Assembly: GCA_029777935.1 (NCBI GenBank)
Contig: JAKORH010000053.1
Coordinates: 1 to 22,792 of the forward strand
Direction: 5' to 3'
DNA: 22,792 nt
From: Pseudomonadota bacterium
GTDB lineage: Bacteria; Pseudomonadota; Gammaproteobacteria; Burkholderiales; Burkholderiaceae
Position 1 is the stretch's first letter. Every line of letters begins with the position of its first letter. Of this stretch, positions 1 through 6,354 are shown in pieces. Below the pieces are notes generated by a model, which was given only the letters and a program-made list of their open reading frames with translations, was not told the DNA's origin and did no database searches. The translations under genes and the position numbers were made by a program.

Positions 1-26
1 ATGCAAGGCGCCCGGCGTAGGACAGT

Positions 27-72
27 AGCCCGGCCTACGGCCAAGCCGGGCAACACCGCAGCCGGGCTTTCT
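27..72 (+). terminator. Terminator-like hairpin upstream of rmlA
   Basis: AGCCCGGC (27-34) pairs with GCCGGGCT (61-68), which runs into a short T-rich tail (TTTCT). A second GCCGGGC at 45-51 could pair alternatively with 28-34. It probably ends transcription of a gene left of the window, but could also be an attenuator in the rmlA leader. The rest of 1-237 shows no ORF worth calling and no convincing -35/-10 pair. Confidence 0.35.
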
Positions 73-237
73 GGCGACAACCCGAAGGGACGGGCCGAAT
101 TGGCTCGCATCGCGTTGTTGCTCGTCGCTAATTTGGATGAACCAAACCGCGCTCCTCGCGCCTAGCGCTGCAAGCCAAATAGGCCCGTCGCACACACGAA
201 TTATTCACGGATAGGTTCTTACGCATCAGGACACGTG

Positions 238-1119
238 ATGAGACGAAAGGGAATCGTGCTGGCCGGCGGGTCCGGCACGCGGCTGTATCCGGTCACGCAG
301 GTCGTGTCGAAGCAGCTTCTGCCGATCTACGACAAGCCGATGGTGTACTACCCGCTGACCACGCTGATGCTGGCCGGCATTCGCGACATCCTGATCATCT
401 CCACGCCGAGCGACACGCCGCGCTTCCGGGAACTGCTCGGCGACGGCAGCCAGTGGGGCATCCGCCTGTCGTACGCGGAGCAGCCGTCGCCCGAGGGGCT
501 CGCCCAGGCCTTCCTGATCGGGCGCGAATTCGTCGGCCACGATCCGGCCGCGCTGATCCTCGGCGACAACATCTTCTACGGGCACGATCTCGTGGAACAG
601 TTGCGGCGCGCCAACGCGCGCGCCGACGGTGCGACCGTCTTCGCGTATCACGTCAAGGACCCCGAACGCTACGGCGTGGTCGAGTTCGACCGCAACGCGC
701 GGGCGGTCAGCATCGAGGAGAAGCCGGCGCGGCCGCGTTCGAGCTACGCGGTGACCGGACTCTATTTCTACGACAACCGCGTGCTCGACATCGCCGCGTC
801 GATCAGGCCGTCGGCACGCGGCGAGCTGGAGATCACCGACGTCAACCAGACCTACCTGAAGTCCGGCGCGCTGCAGGTCGAGATCATGGGTCGCGGCATG
901 GCCTGGCTCGACACCGGCACGCACGAATCGCTGCTGCAGGCGTCGGTCTTCATCGAGACGATCGAACAGCGCCAGGGCCTTAAGGTCGCCTGCCCGGAGG
1001 AGATCGCGCTGCGTGCCGGATGGATCGGCGCCGGCGACGTGGCGCGGCTGGCCGAGCCGCTGAAGAAGAACGGCTACGGCCGGTACCTGCTGCGCCTGCT
1101 CGACGAGCGGGTGATGTAG
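238..1119 (+). CDS. rmlA: Glucose-1-phosphate thymidylyltransferase RmlA
   Basis: The enzyme makes dTDP-glucose from dTTP and glucose-1-phosphate in the cytoplasm, the first step of dTDP-L-rhamnose and related deoxysugar synthesis. The protein is 293 aa, the usual length for RmlA. The nucleotidyltransferase signature GGSGTRL is at residues 10-16, followed by SKQLLP (Lys25) and YDKP (31-34); the LGDNIFYG block near residue 109 is the metal/nucleotide-binding Asp region, and the tail ends in KKNGYGRYL as in RmlA. I chose ATG 238 over the in-frame GTG at 235 because AGGA (228-231) is 6 nt before the ATG. It is followed after 18 nt by rmlC and is probably the first gene of a + strand operon. RmlB and RmlD are not in the window. 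Confidence 0.96.
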   Translation: MRRKGIVLAGGSGTRLYPVTQVVSKQLLPIYDKPMVYYPLTTLMLAGIRDILIISTPSDTPRFRELLGDGSQWGIRLSYAEQPSPEGLAQAFLIGREFVGHDPAALILGDNIFYGHDLVEQLRRANARADGATVFAYHVKDPERYGVVEFDRNARAVSIEEKPARPRSSYAVTGLYFYDNRVLDIAASIRPSARGELEITDVNQTYLKSGALQVEIMGRGMAWLDTGTHESLLQASVFIETIEQRQGLKVACPEEIALRAGWIGAGDVARLAEPLKKNGYGRYLLRLLDERVM

Positions 1120-1137
1120 GCGCGTCTCGAAAGCCCG

Positions 1138-1683
1138 ATGAAAGTCATCGCGACCGCACTTCCCGAAGTGCTCATCCTCGAGCCGCGCGTGTTCGGCGAC
1201 GAGCGCGGCTTCTTCATGGAAACCTGGAACGAGCGCACGTTTCGCGAGGCCACCGGCGTGGACGCGACGTTCGTGCAGGACAACCAGTCGCGCTCGGCGC
1301 GCAACGTGCTGCGCGGCATCCACTACCAGGTGGTCAGACCGCAGAGCAAGCTGGTGCGCGTGGCGAGCGGCGCCGCTCTCGACGTCGCGGTCGACCTGCG
1401 GCGCGCGTCGCCGCGCTTCGGCAAATGGGTCGCGGTCGACCTGACCGCCGACAATCGGCGGCAGTTGTGGATCCCGGCCGGCTTCGGCCACGCCTTCTTC
1501 GTGACGAGCGAATACGCGGACGTGCTGTACAAGACGACCGAGTACTGGATCGCCGAGCACGATCGCGCGCTGCGCTGGAACGATCCGACGCTCGCGATCG
1601 ACTGGCCGCTCGCCGGAGCGCCGATCGTCTCGAGCCGCGACGCCCAGGCGCCCATGCTGCCCGCGGCCGAACTGTTCGCCTGA
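1138..1683 (+). CDS. rmlC: dTDP-4-dehydrorhamnose 3,5-epimerase RmlC
   Basis: This is a cupin-fold epimerase acting on dTDP-4-keto-6-deoxyglucose at C3 and C5. The 181-aa length is normal. Visible family features are FGDERGFFMETW (19-30), FVQDNQSRS (45-53), LRGIHYQ with the catalytic-type His62, Lys71, WIPAGFGHAF (111-120, His118), Tyr131 in the LYKTTEY block, and Asp168 near the C-terminus, matching the His/Asp/Lys/Tyr set known for RmlC. It starts 18 nt after the rmlA stop and ends 11 nt before the next start, so it is co-transcribed. With RmlA it commits glucose-1-phosphate to a dTDP-deoxysugar, most simply dTDP-L-rhamnose. Confidence 0.95.
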   Translation: MKVIATALPEVLILEPRVFGDERGFFMETWNERTFREATGVDATFVQDNQSRSARNVLRGIHYQVVRPQSKLVRVASGAALDVAVDLRRASPRFGKWVAVDLTADNRRQLWIPAGFGHAFFVTSEYADVLYKTTEYWIAEHDRALRWNDPTLAIDWPLAGAPIVSSRDAQAPMLPAAELFA

Positions 1684-1694
1684 TCGTCCACGCA

Positions 1695-2630
1695 ATGAAG
1701 ATCGTCGTCACCGGCGCCGCCGGACTGGTGGGGCAGAACCTGGTCGTGCTGCTGCGCGAGAGCGGCTACCGCGACATCGTCGCGATCGACAAGCAGGGCG
1801 AAAACCTCGGCCTGCTGGCGCGGCTGAATTCCGGCGTGGTCACGGTGGCCGCGGACCCCGCGCAGCCGGGCACGTGGTCGGAGCACTTCGCCGGCGCCGA
1901 CGTGGTCGTGCTGCTGCACGCGCAGATCGGCGGCAAGTTCGCCGAAGCCTTCGACCGCAACAACCTGCACGCCACGCAGCTCGTGCTCGATGCGATCCGC
2001 GCGCACGCGGTACCGTTCACCGTGCACGTCAGCTCGTCGGTGGTCAATTCGGTCGCCGACGACAACTACACGCGGACCAAGAAGGCGCAGGAGAAGATTG
2101 TGCTCGCGAGCGGCATCGCCTGCTGCGTGCTGCGGCCGACGCTGATGTATGGCTGGTTCGACCCCAAGCATTTCGGCTGGCTGGCGCGCTTCATGGCGCG
2201 CGCGCCGGTCTTCCCGATTCCGGGCCACGGCCGCTACCCGCGGCAGCCGCTGTACGAGCGCGATTTCTGCCGCGCGATCCTCTGGTGCATCGAGCACCGG
2301 CCGGCTGGCCGGGTGTACGACCTCGTCGGGGCCGAGCACATCGATTACATCGACATCATCCGCGCGATCCGCGACGCGAAGCGCCTGCGCACGCCGATCG
2401 TGCGCATTCCGTACCGGCTGTTCGATGCGCTGCTGCGCCTGTATGCGCTGTTCAGCGACCGGCCGCCGTTCACGTCGGACCAGTTGAAGGCGCTGACCGC
2501 GGGCGACGATTTTTCGGGCGTCGACATCGAAGCGACCTTCGGCTTCAAGCCCACGCCGTTCGCCGACGGCATCCGCGAGACGTTCCGCCACCCGCTGTAT
2601 TCGCAGTACGCGGTGGCGCGCGCCGACTGA
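1695..2630 (+). CDS. NAD-dependent epimerase/dehydratase (extended SDR)
   Basis: This is a 311-aa nucleotide-sugar-type short-chain dehydrogenase. The NAD-binding glycine motif TGAAGLVG gives GxxGxxG at Gly7, Gly10 and Gly13; HVSSS (111-115) supplies the catalytic Ser region and YTRTK (Tyr125, Lys129) the YxxxK pair. The C-terminal half (VLRPTLMYG, then a GRVYDLVG-like segment) is typical of sugar-nucleotide epimerases. The start is the ATG 11 nt after the rmlC stop; the reading frame is open further upstream but that part only overlaps rmlC and rmlA. Substrate cannot be read from the sequence. Its position after rmlA-rmlC suggests a dTDP-sugar, and it could do the final 4-keto reduction in place of RmlD, but that is inference. 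Confidence 0.88.
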   Translation: MKIVVTGAAGLVGQNLVVLLRESGYRDIVAIDKQGENLGLLARLNSGVVTVAADPAQPGTWSEHFAGADVVVLLHAQIGGKFAEAFDRNNLHATQLVLDAIRAHAVPFTVHVSSSVVNSVADDNYTRTKKAQEKIVLASGIACCVLRPTLMYGWFDPKHFGWLARFMARAPVFPIPGHGRYPRQPLYERDFCRAILWCIEHRPAGRVYDLVGAEHIDYIDIIRAIRDAKRLRTPIVRIPYRLFDALLRLYALFSDRPPFTSDQLKALTAGDDFSGVDIEATFGFKPTPFADGIRETFRHPLYSQYAVARAD

Positions 2631-2650
2631 GATGCCGGCGCACGCAGACG

Positions 2651-2776
2651 CGTCGTCCCGGCGAAGGCCGGGACCCAAGTTCGAGCGCCGCAAATTGGGC
2701 ACCGGCCTGCGCCGGTGCGACGGCATGAACGACCCTTGGGCATCGGCCTGCCCCGGTGCGACGACATGAACGAGCC
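2651..2776. repeat. REP-like palindromic interspersed repeat, with a tandem 37-bp unit
   Basis: Three palindromes stand in a row. GTCCCGGC/GCCGGGAC pair around GAAG at 2655-2674. GCACCGGC/GCCGGTGC pair around CTGC at 2699-2718. A degenerate copy of the latter is at 2740-2759. The second and third belong to direct units 2699-2735 and 2740-2776, offset by 41 bp and differing at only a few positions. The first palindrome followed by ACCCAAG resembles a non-coding repeat that I recall as dispersed in many proteobacterial genomes. The downstream oxidoreductase start codon (2766) lies in the last unit. Confidence 0.7.
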
Positions 2777-4085
2777 GGTGAATTTGCGCGCAGCGGTGAT
2801 CGGCGCCGGTCCGATGGGACTCGCCGCTGCGTACGAGCTGGCCAGGCGCGGCGCGCGCGTCACCGTCTACGAGCGCGACGACCGCATCGGCGGCATGTCC
2901 GCTTTCGTCGACTTCGCCGGCACGCGCATCGAGCGCTACTACCACTTCATCTGCAAGCCGGACCGGACCACCTTCGACTACCTGCGCGAATTCGGTCTCG
3001 AAGACCGGCTGCGCTGGACGCGGACGAAGATGGGCTTCTACTTCCGGGGGTGCCTGTACGACTGGGGCCATCCGCTGGCGCTGCTGCGATTCCCCGGCCT
3101 GTCGCTGCTGCAGAAGCTGCGCTACGGGCTGCACGTGATGCGGGCCAAGGGCATCGCCGACTGGACGCCGTACGACGCCTTCTCGTCGACCGAGTGGCTG
3201 CAGCGCTGGATCGGCCCGCAGGCGTACGACGTGCTGTGGCGGCCGCTGTTCCACTACAAGTTCTACGAGTACGAGGACAGCCTGTCGGCCGCGTGGCTCG
3301 GCACGCGCATCAAGCGCGTCGCGCTGTCGCGCGCCAGCCTGTTCGAGGAGGAGCTGGGCTACCTGCAGGGCGGCTCCGAGGTGCTGCTCGAGGCGGTGGC
3401 GGCGCGCATCCGGCAGCTCGGCGGCGCGATCGAATTGAAGACCGGCGTCGACGAAGTGATCGTCGACGCAGGCCGCGTGCGCGGCGTGCGCGTCGCCGGA
3501 GCCGAGCGGGGCTGCGATCGCGTGATCTCGACGATCCCGCTGCCATACCTGACGCGGCTGGTGCCGGCGCTTCCCGCCGGCGAACGCGCGCGGGTCGCGG
3601 CGATCCGCAACGTCGGTGTGGTGTGCGTGCTGCTGAAGCTCGCGCGCCCGTTCACGCGCAACTTCTGGATGAACATCAACGATCCGCGCATCGAGATCCC
3701 CGGGCTGATCGAATACACGAACCTGAATCCGCTCGACGGCACCTCGATCGTCTACGCACCGTTCTACATGCCGCAGACGCACCCGAAGTACCGGCGCGAC
3801 TTCGGCGAATTCATCGACGAAACGCTGCGCTGCATGACGCTGATCCGTCCCGACTTCGCGCCGGAGCAGGAGGTGATCGCATCGACCGCGTCGCGCTACG
3901 AATTCGCGCAGACCGTCTGCACGCCGGGCTTTTCTGCCGCGCTGCCGCCGATGAAGAGCCGCGTCGCGGGCCTGCTGATGGCCGACACCTCGCACTACTA
4001 CCCGGAAGACCGCTCGATCTCGGAGAGCATGCGCATCGGCGCGCAGCTCGCCGCGCTCGCACTGGAAGGTACCGGCGGTGGCTGA
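2766..4085 (+). CDS. FAD-dependent oxidoreductase (amine-oxidase / UGM-like fold)
   Basis: The 439-aa protein has an N-terminal Rossmann dinucleotide-binding motif, VIGAGPMG with Gly13, Gly15 and Gly18, followed by an acidic residue ending beta2 (VYERDD) and the RIGGMS motif (40-45) of the amine-oxidase/protoporphyrinogen-oxidase/UDP-galactopyranose-mutase superfamily. The middle ([16 protein letters not shown], then [20 protein letters not shown]) and the C-terminal FAD-contact region ([20 protein letters not shown]) match family members often found in polysaccharide loci. The reaction is unknown; a redox or mutase step on a sugar or polyprenyl sugar is possible. ATG 2766 is preferred; the frame is open to 2715 but that extension lies in a repeat. 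GTG 2778 is an alternative, and neither has a strong ribosome site. Its last 8 nt overlap gtrA. Confidence 0.82.
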   Translation: MNEPVNLRAAVIGAGPMGLAAAYELARRGARVTVYERDDRIGGMSAFVDFAGTRIERYYHFICKPDRTTFDYLREFGLEDRLRWTRTKMGFYFRGCLYDWGHPLALLRFPGLSLLQKLRYGLHVMRAKGIADWTPYDAFSSTEWLQRWIGPQAYDVLWRPLFHYKFYEYEDSLSAAWLGTRIKRVALSRASLFEEELGYLQGGSEVLLEAVAARIRQLGGAIELKTGVDEVIVDAGRVRGVRVAGAERGCDRVISTIPLPYLTRLVPALPAGERARVAAIRNVGVVCVLLKLARPFTRNFWMNINDPRIEIPGLIEYTNLNPLDGTSIVYAPFYMPQTHPKYRRDFGEFIDETLRCMTLIRPDFAPEQEVIASTASRYEFAQTVCTPGFSAALPPMKSRVAGLLMADTSHYYPEDRSISESMRIGAQLAALALEGTGGG

Positions 4086-4482
4086 ATCGGTCGCCGAGTC
4101 GCGGCGCTTTGCGCTGTTCCTGGTGGCCGGCGGGCTGGCCGCGCTGGCGAACTACGGCTCGCGCTTCGGCTTCAGCGTCTGGTTCAGCTATCCCGTCGCC
4201 ATCGTGCTTGCGTATCTGGTCGGCATGGCGGTCGCCTTCGCGCTGATGCGCCAGTACGTGTTCGACGGCCGCGGCAAGGCGATCGCGCCGCAGGCCGCAC
4301 GCTTCGTCGGCGTCAACGTGCTCGCGGTGCTGCAGACGCTCGCCGTCAGCCTGCTGCTGGCGCGCTGGGGGCTCCCGGCCGCCGGCATCGAGGCGCACGC
4401 CGAGGCGATCGCGCACGCGGCCGGCGTCGCAGTGCCGGTGGTGACCAGTTATTTCGGCCATCGGCTGGCGACGTTTCGTTGA
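4078..4482 (+). CDS. GtrA-family small membrane protein
   Basis: This is a 134-aa protein with four predicted hydrophobic segments (about residues 11-28, 34-55, 75-97 and 108-128). It has GtrA features: [21 protein letters not shown] near the N-terminus and [15 protein letters not shown] after TM2, the usual start of the loop before TM3. GtrA proteins are linked to moving polyprenyl-phosphate-linked sugars across the inner membrane or to anchoring their transferases. It starts with GTG and overlaps the oxidoreductase by 8 nt, so the two are probably translationally coupled. A GtrA protein (Rv3789) neighbours dprE1 in Mycobacterium tuberculosis, which makes the dprE1-like gene elsewhere in this window a possible functional partner. 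Confidence 0.88.
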   Translation: MAESVAESRRFALFLVAGGLAALANYGSRFGFSVWFSYPVAIVLAYLVGMAVAFALMRQYVFDGRGKAIAPQAARFVGVNVLAVLQTLAVSLLLARWGLPAAGIEAHAEAIAHAAGVAVPVVTSYFGHRLATFR

Positions 4483-4524
4483 GCCGCGCGTCGAAGGTTG
4501 CGGCGTCGACCCCGGCGCTCGGCG

Positions 4525-4530
4525 TAATCT
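4525..4530 (+). promoter_or_regulatory. Possible -10 element (TAATCT) of the ORF6N gene
   Basis: TAATCT lies 9 nt before the ATG of the ORF6N gene, which would give a nearly leaderless transcript. No good -35 is present at 16-18 nt spacing, so the call is weak. It would let this gene be expressed independently of the upstream glycan genes. Confidence 0.2.
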
Positions 4531-4539
4531 ATTCCAAGC

Positions 4540-5070
4540 ATGCCGAACACCTCGCGCCTCGCCGTGACACCCATCGAAACCGTCGCCAGTCGGATTTACG
4601 TCATCCGTGGCCACCGTGTGATGCTCGACGCGGATCTCGCGCAGCTTTACGGCGTACCGACCAGGCGCCTCAACGAACAAGTGAAGCGTAACCTCAACCG
4701 CTTCCCGCCCGATTTCATGTTCCAGCTCTCCGCGGATGAGCTTGACAATTGGAGGTCGCAAATTGCGACTTCCAATCCGGGCGCGAAGATGGGTCTACGG
4801 CGGCCGCCGTACGCGTTCACCGAGCACGGCGCGCTCCAGCTTGCGAGCGTGCTGAACTCACCTCGCGCTGCCGAAATGAGCATCGTCGTCGTCCGTGCGT
4901 TCGTGCGACTGCGCGAACTGCTCGCGACGCACAAGGATCTCGCCGCACAGCTCGAGAAGCTCGAGCGCCGGCTTGATATGTCCGACGGGGCGATCGCCGA
5001 ACTCTACGCGATGATCCGCAAGCTCATGGAACCACCTCCAGAACCCCAAAAGCGCCGCATCGGGTTTTGA
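4540..5070 (+). CDS. ORF6N-domain protein (phage antirepressor-like)
   Basis: The 176-aa protein carries an ORF6N domain at about residues 12-98: IYVIRGHRVMLDADLAQLYGV, RRLNEQVKRNLNRFPPDFMFQL, then YAFTEHGALQLASVLNS. This is followed by a helical, probably coiled-coil tail (about 125-165) and a basic end, KRRIGF. ORF6N is a DNA-binding-type domain of phage and chromosomal accessory genes, mostly of unknown cellular role. Its codons are visibly less GC3-biased than its neighbours and nothing about it relates to glycans, so I read it as an accessory insertion between gtrA and the UPF0104 gene. It is not a complete prophage: no integrase or other phage gene is nearby. Two related palindromes lie in and behind the gene. 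Confidence 0.87.
   Translation: MPNTSRLAVTPIETVASRIYVIRGHRVMLDADLAQLYGVPTRRLNEQVKRNLNRFPPDFMFQLSADELDNWRSQIATSNPGAKMGLRRPPYAFTEHGALQLASVLNSPRAAEMSIVVVRAFVRLRELLATHKDLAAQLEKLERRLDMSDGAIAELYAMIRKLMEPPPEPQKRRIGF
4749..4775. repeat. 27-bp near-perfect palindrome inside the ORF6N gene
   Basis: The arms TTGGAGGTCGCAA (4749-4761) and TTGCGACTTCCAA (4763-4775) are inverted copies with one mismatch around a central A. They encode the stretch NWRSQIATSN just after the ORF6N domain core. A degenerate copy follows the gene (5074-5102). It could be an operator or other protein-binding site, or simply a constrained coding motif. Confidence 0.6.
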
Positions 5071-5073
5071 TCT

Positions 5074-5102
5074 CTTTGAGGTATGAAATTGCGACCTTAA
5101 AG
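5074..5102. repeat. Degenerate second copy of the ORF6N palindrome, just behind the gene
   Basis: Four nucleotides after the ORF6N stop, an imperfect palindrome begins (CTTTGAGGT, then ACCTTAAAG on the other arm). It shares GAGGT-N3-AAATTGCGAC with the copy inside the gene (4753-4770; here 5078-5095). Nothing else in the window resembles it. Confidence 0.5.
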
Positions 5103-5372
5103 TCGCCCCCTCTTCCCGGGCCTCGCCGCCCGCCGCCGAAGTTCTGCATCCATCGCCCGCCTGCCCCATTTCCCTCCTTCACCCATTGCAGCAAATTCCT
5201 TCGTCATCCAGCGAGAAGGCTTTCCCTCGATCGAGTCGCGCCGCACCGCATAGTGCCGAAGTGACTGGCGGATGATGTCCGCCGGATCGAGGTGGCGCAC
5301 GCGGCCCCCATCGATCGCTTCCGGCGGCGCCGCTGCCGGCGCGGTAACGGAACCATGAGAGCTCGCAACCAC
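5097..5372 (-). CDS. Doubtful small ORF, hypothetical protein
   Basis: This 91-codon ORF (GTG start) is antisense to the ORF6N/UPF0104 gap and overlaps the first 18 nt of the UPF0104 gene. The middle part, from HLDPADIIRQSLRHYAVRRD to GRRAMDAELRRR, has coding-like third-position GC and plausible helical, basic composition; the N-terminal 25 residues look random. A later GTG near 5300 is a more credible start. I recognise no family. It may be a remnant of a gene that arrived with the ORF6N gene, or chance. Otherwise 5071-5354 holds only the palindrome at its left end. Confidence 0.25.
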   Translation of the reverse strand: MVASSHGSVTAPAAAPPEAIDGGRVRHLDPADIIRQSLRHYAVRRDSIEGKPSRWMTKEFAAMGEGGKWGRRAMDAELRRRAARPGKRGRL

Positions 5373-6320
5373 CGGTTCAGTCCAGTGAATGCAGTATTGC
5401 GCGCGATCGTCCTGCTGCTGGCCGCGGCGGCTGCGCTGTACCTCGCGCTCGCGCTGTATGTCGACTGGCGCGAACTGCTGGGCGCGCTCGGCCGGCTCGG
5501 TTACCTTGCGCTCGGCGGCGGACTGCTGCTTGCATCGGGCAACTACCTACTGCGGTTTGCGCGCTGGCACGACATCCTGCGGCGGATGGGGCAGCGCGTG
5601 CCGGCGGCGATGAATCTGCGCGTCTATCTGGCCGGCCTGGCGCTGACCGCCACGCCGGGCAAGCTGGGCGAGACGCTGCGCAGCGCGCTGCTGCTGCGCT
5701 GGCAGGTGCCGGTCGGCGCGAGCCTCGCGGCGTTCTTCATCGATCGCCTGACCGATCTCATCGGCGTGCTGCTGCTGGCCGGCGCGAGCAGGGCAGGCGC
5801 GCCATGGTGGGCGCTTGCCGCGGCAGTGTTCGTAGTCGGATTCGTTCTGCGCCACGCATTCGGGACGCGCTGGGCCGACGCCGCAGCCGGCTGGCTCGAA
5901 CGGCATCATCGGCTGTCGGCGCTCGCCTTGCTGCTGCGCACCGGCATGGCGCACTACCGTGCCGCGTGGCGGCTGCCGCGAGTCGTTCTGTACGTGCTGG
6001 TCGCGATGCTCGCCTACGGTCTGCAGGCGCTGGTGTTCGCGGCGTACGTCGACGCCCTGTGGGACGGGCTGCGGTGGGCGGATTCGATCCGCATCTTCGC
6101 GACCTCGACGCTGGCCGGGGCCGCGTCGATGATTCCGGGCGGGCTCGGAGCGATGGAGCTGGCGCTGATCGCGCAGTTGACGGCCGCCGGCATGCCGTTG
6201 GCATCGGCCACGGCCGCCGCGCTCGCGGTGCGGGCGGTGACGCTGTGGTTCGCGGTCTTGCTCGGCATCGCCTGCCTGTTCTCCTTGCGACGTCTTGTCG
6301 ACGTACCTGATTGGCGATGA
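5355..6320 (+). CDS. UPF0104 / lysylphosphatidylglycerol-synthase-TM-like membrane protein (putative flippase)
   Basis: The 321-aa integral membrane protein has about seven to eight hydrophobic segments. Family marks are the early NYLLRFARWHDILRRMG motif (about 56-72), LALTATPGKLGETLRS (95-110), the FFIDRLTDLIGVLLL segment, and the late SMIPGGLGAMELALIAQL motif, all typical of the UPF0104/AglD/MprF-N-terminal family. Such proteins are thought to flip lipids or polyprenyl-linked glycans, and they are common in envelope-polysaccharide loci. ATG 5355 is chosen, with GGA about 6 nt upstream; the frame is open to GTG 5292 but the added residues are Arg-rich and unlike the family. It is the last gene of the left + strand block and converges with the next gene. 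Confidence 0.85.
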   Translation: MRARNHRFSPVNAVLRAIVLLLAAAAALYLALALYVDWRELLGALGRLGYLALGGGLLLASGNYLLRFARWHDILRRMGQRVPAAMNLRVYLAGLALTATPGKLGETLRSALLLRWQVPVGASLAAFFIDRLTDLIGVLLLAGASRAGAPWWALAAAVFVVGFVLRHAFGTRWADAAAGWLERHHRLSALALLLRTGMAHYRAAWRLPRVVLYVLVAMLAYGLQALVFAAYVDALWDGLRWADSIRIFATSTLAGAASMIPGGLGAMELALIAQLTAAGMPLASATAAALAVRAVTLWFAVLLGIACLFSLRRLVDVPDWR

Positions 6321-6354
6321 AGTTCAGCAGTCTGACGTCATTCCCGTCCCCGAT

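Noticed and set aside
226..1695. 489-codon open frame on the - strand over rmlA and rmlC
   Set aside because: Both + strand genes are certain by motif and length; the antisense product has no domain.
2715..2765. Upstream extension of the FAD oxidoreductase
   Set aside because: These codons fall in the palindromic repeat and the added residues are not part of the family; the Rossmann motif needs only the ATG 2766 start.
1323..3995. 890-codon open frame on the - strand
   Set aside because: It lies antisense to rmlC, the epimerase and the FAD oxidoreductase, all with clear family motifs. Its product is Arg/His/Asp-rich with no domain, as expected of a shadow frame in GC-rich DNA, and it runs through the non-coding palindromic repeat.
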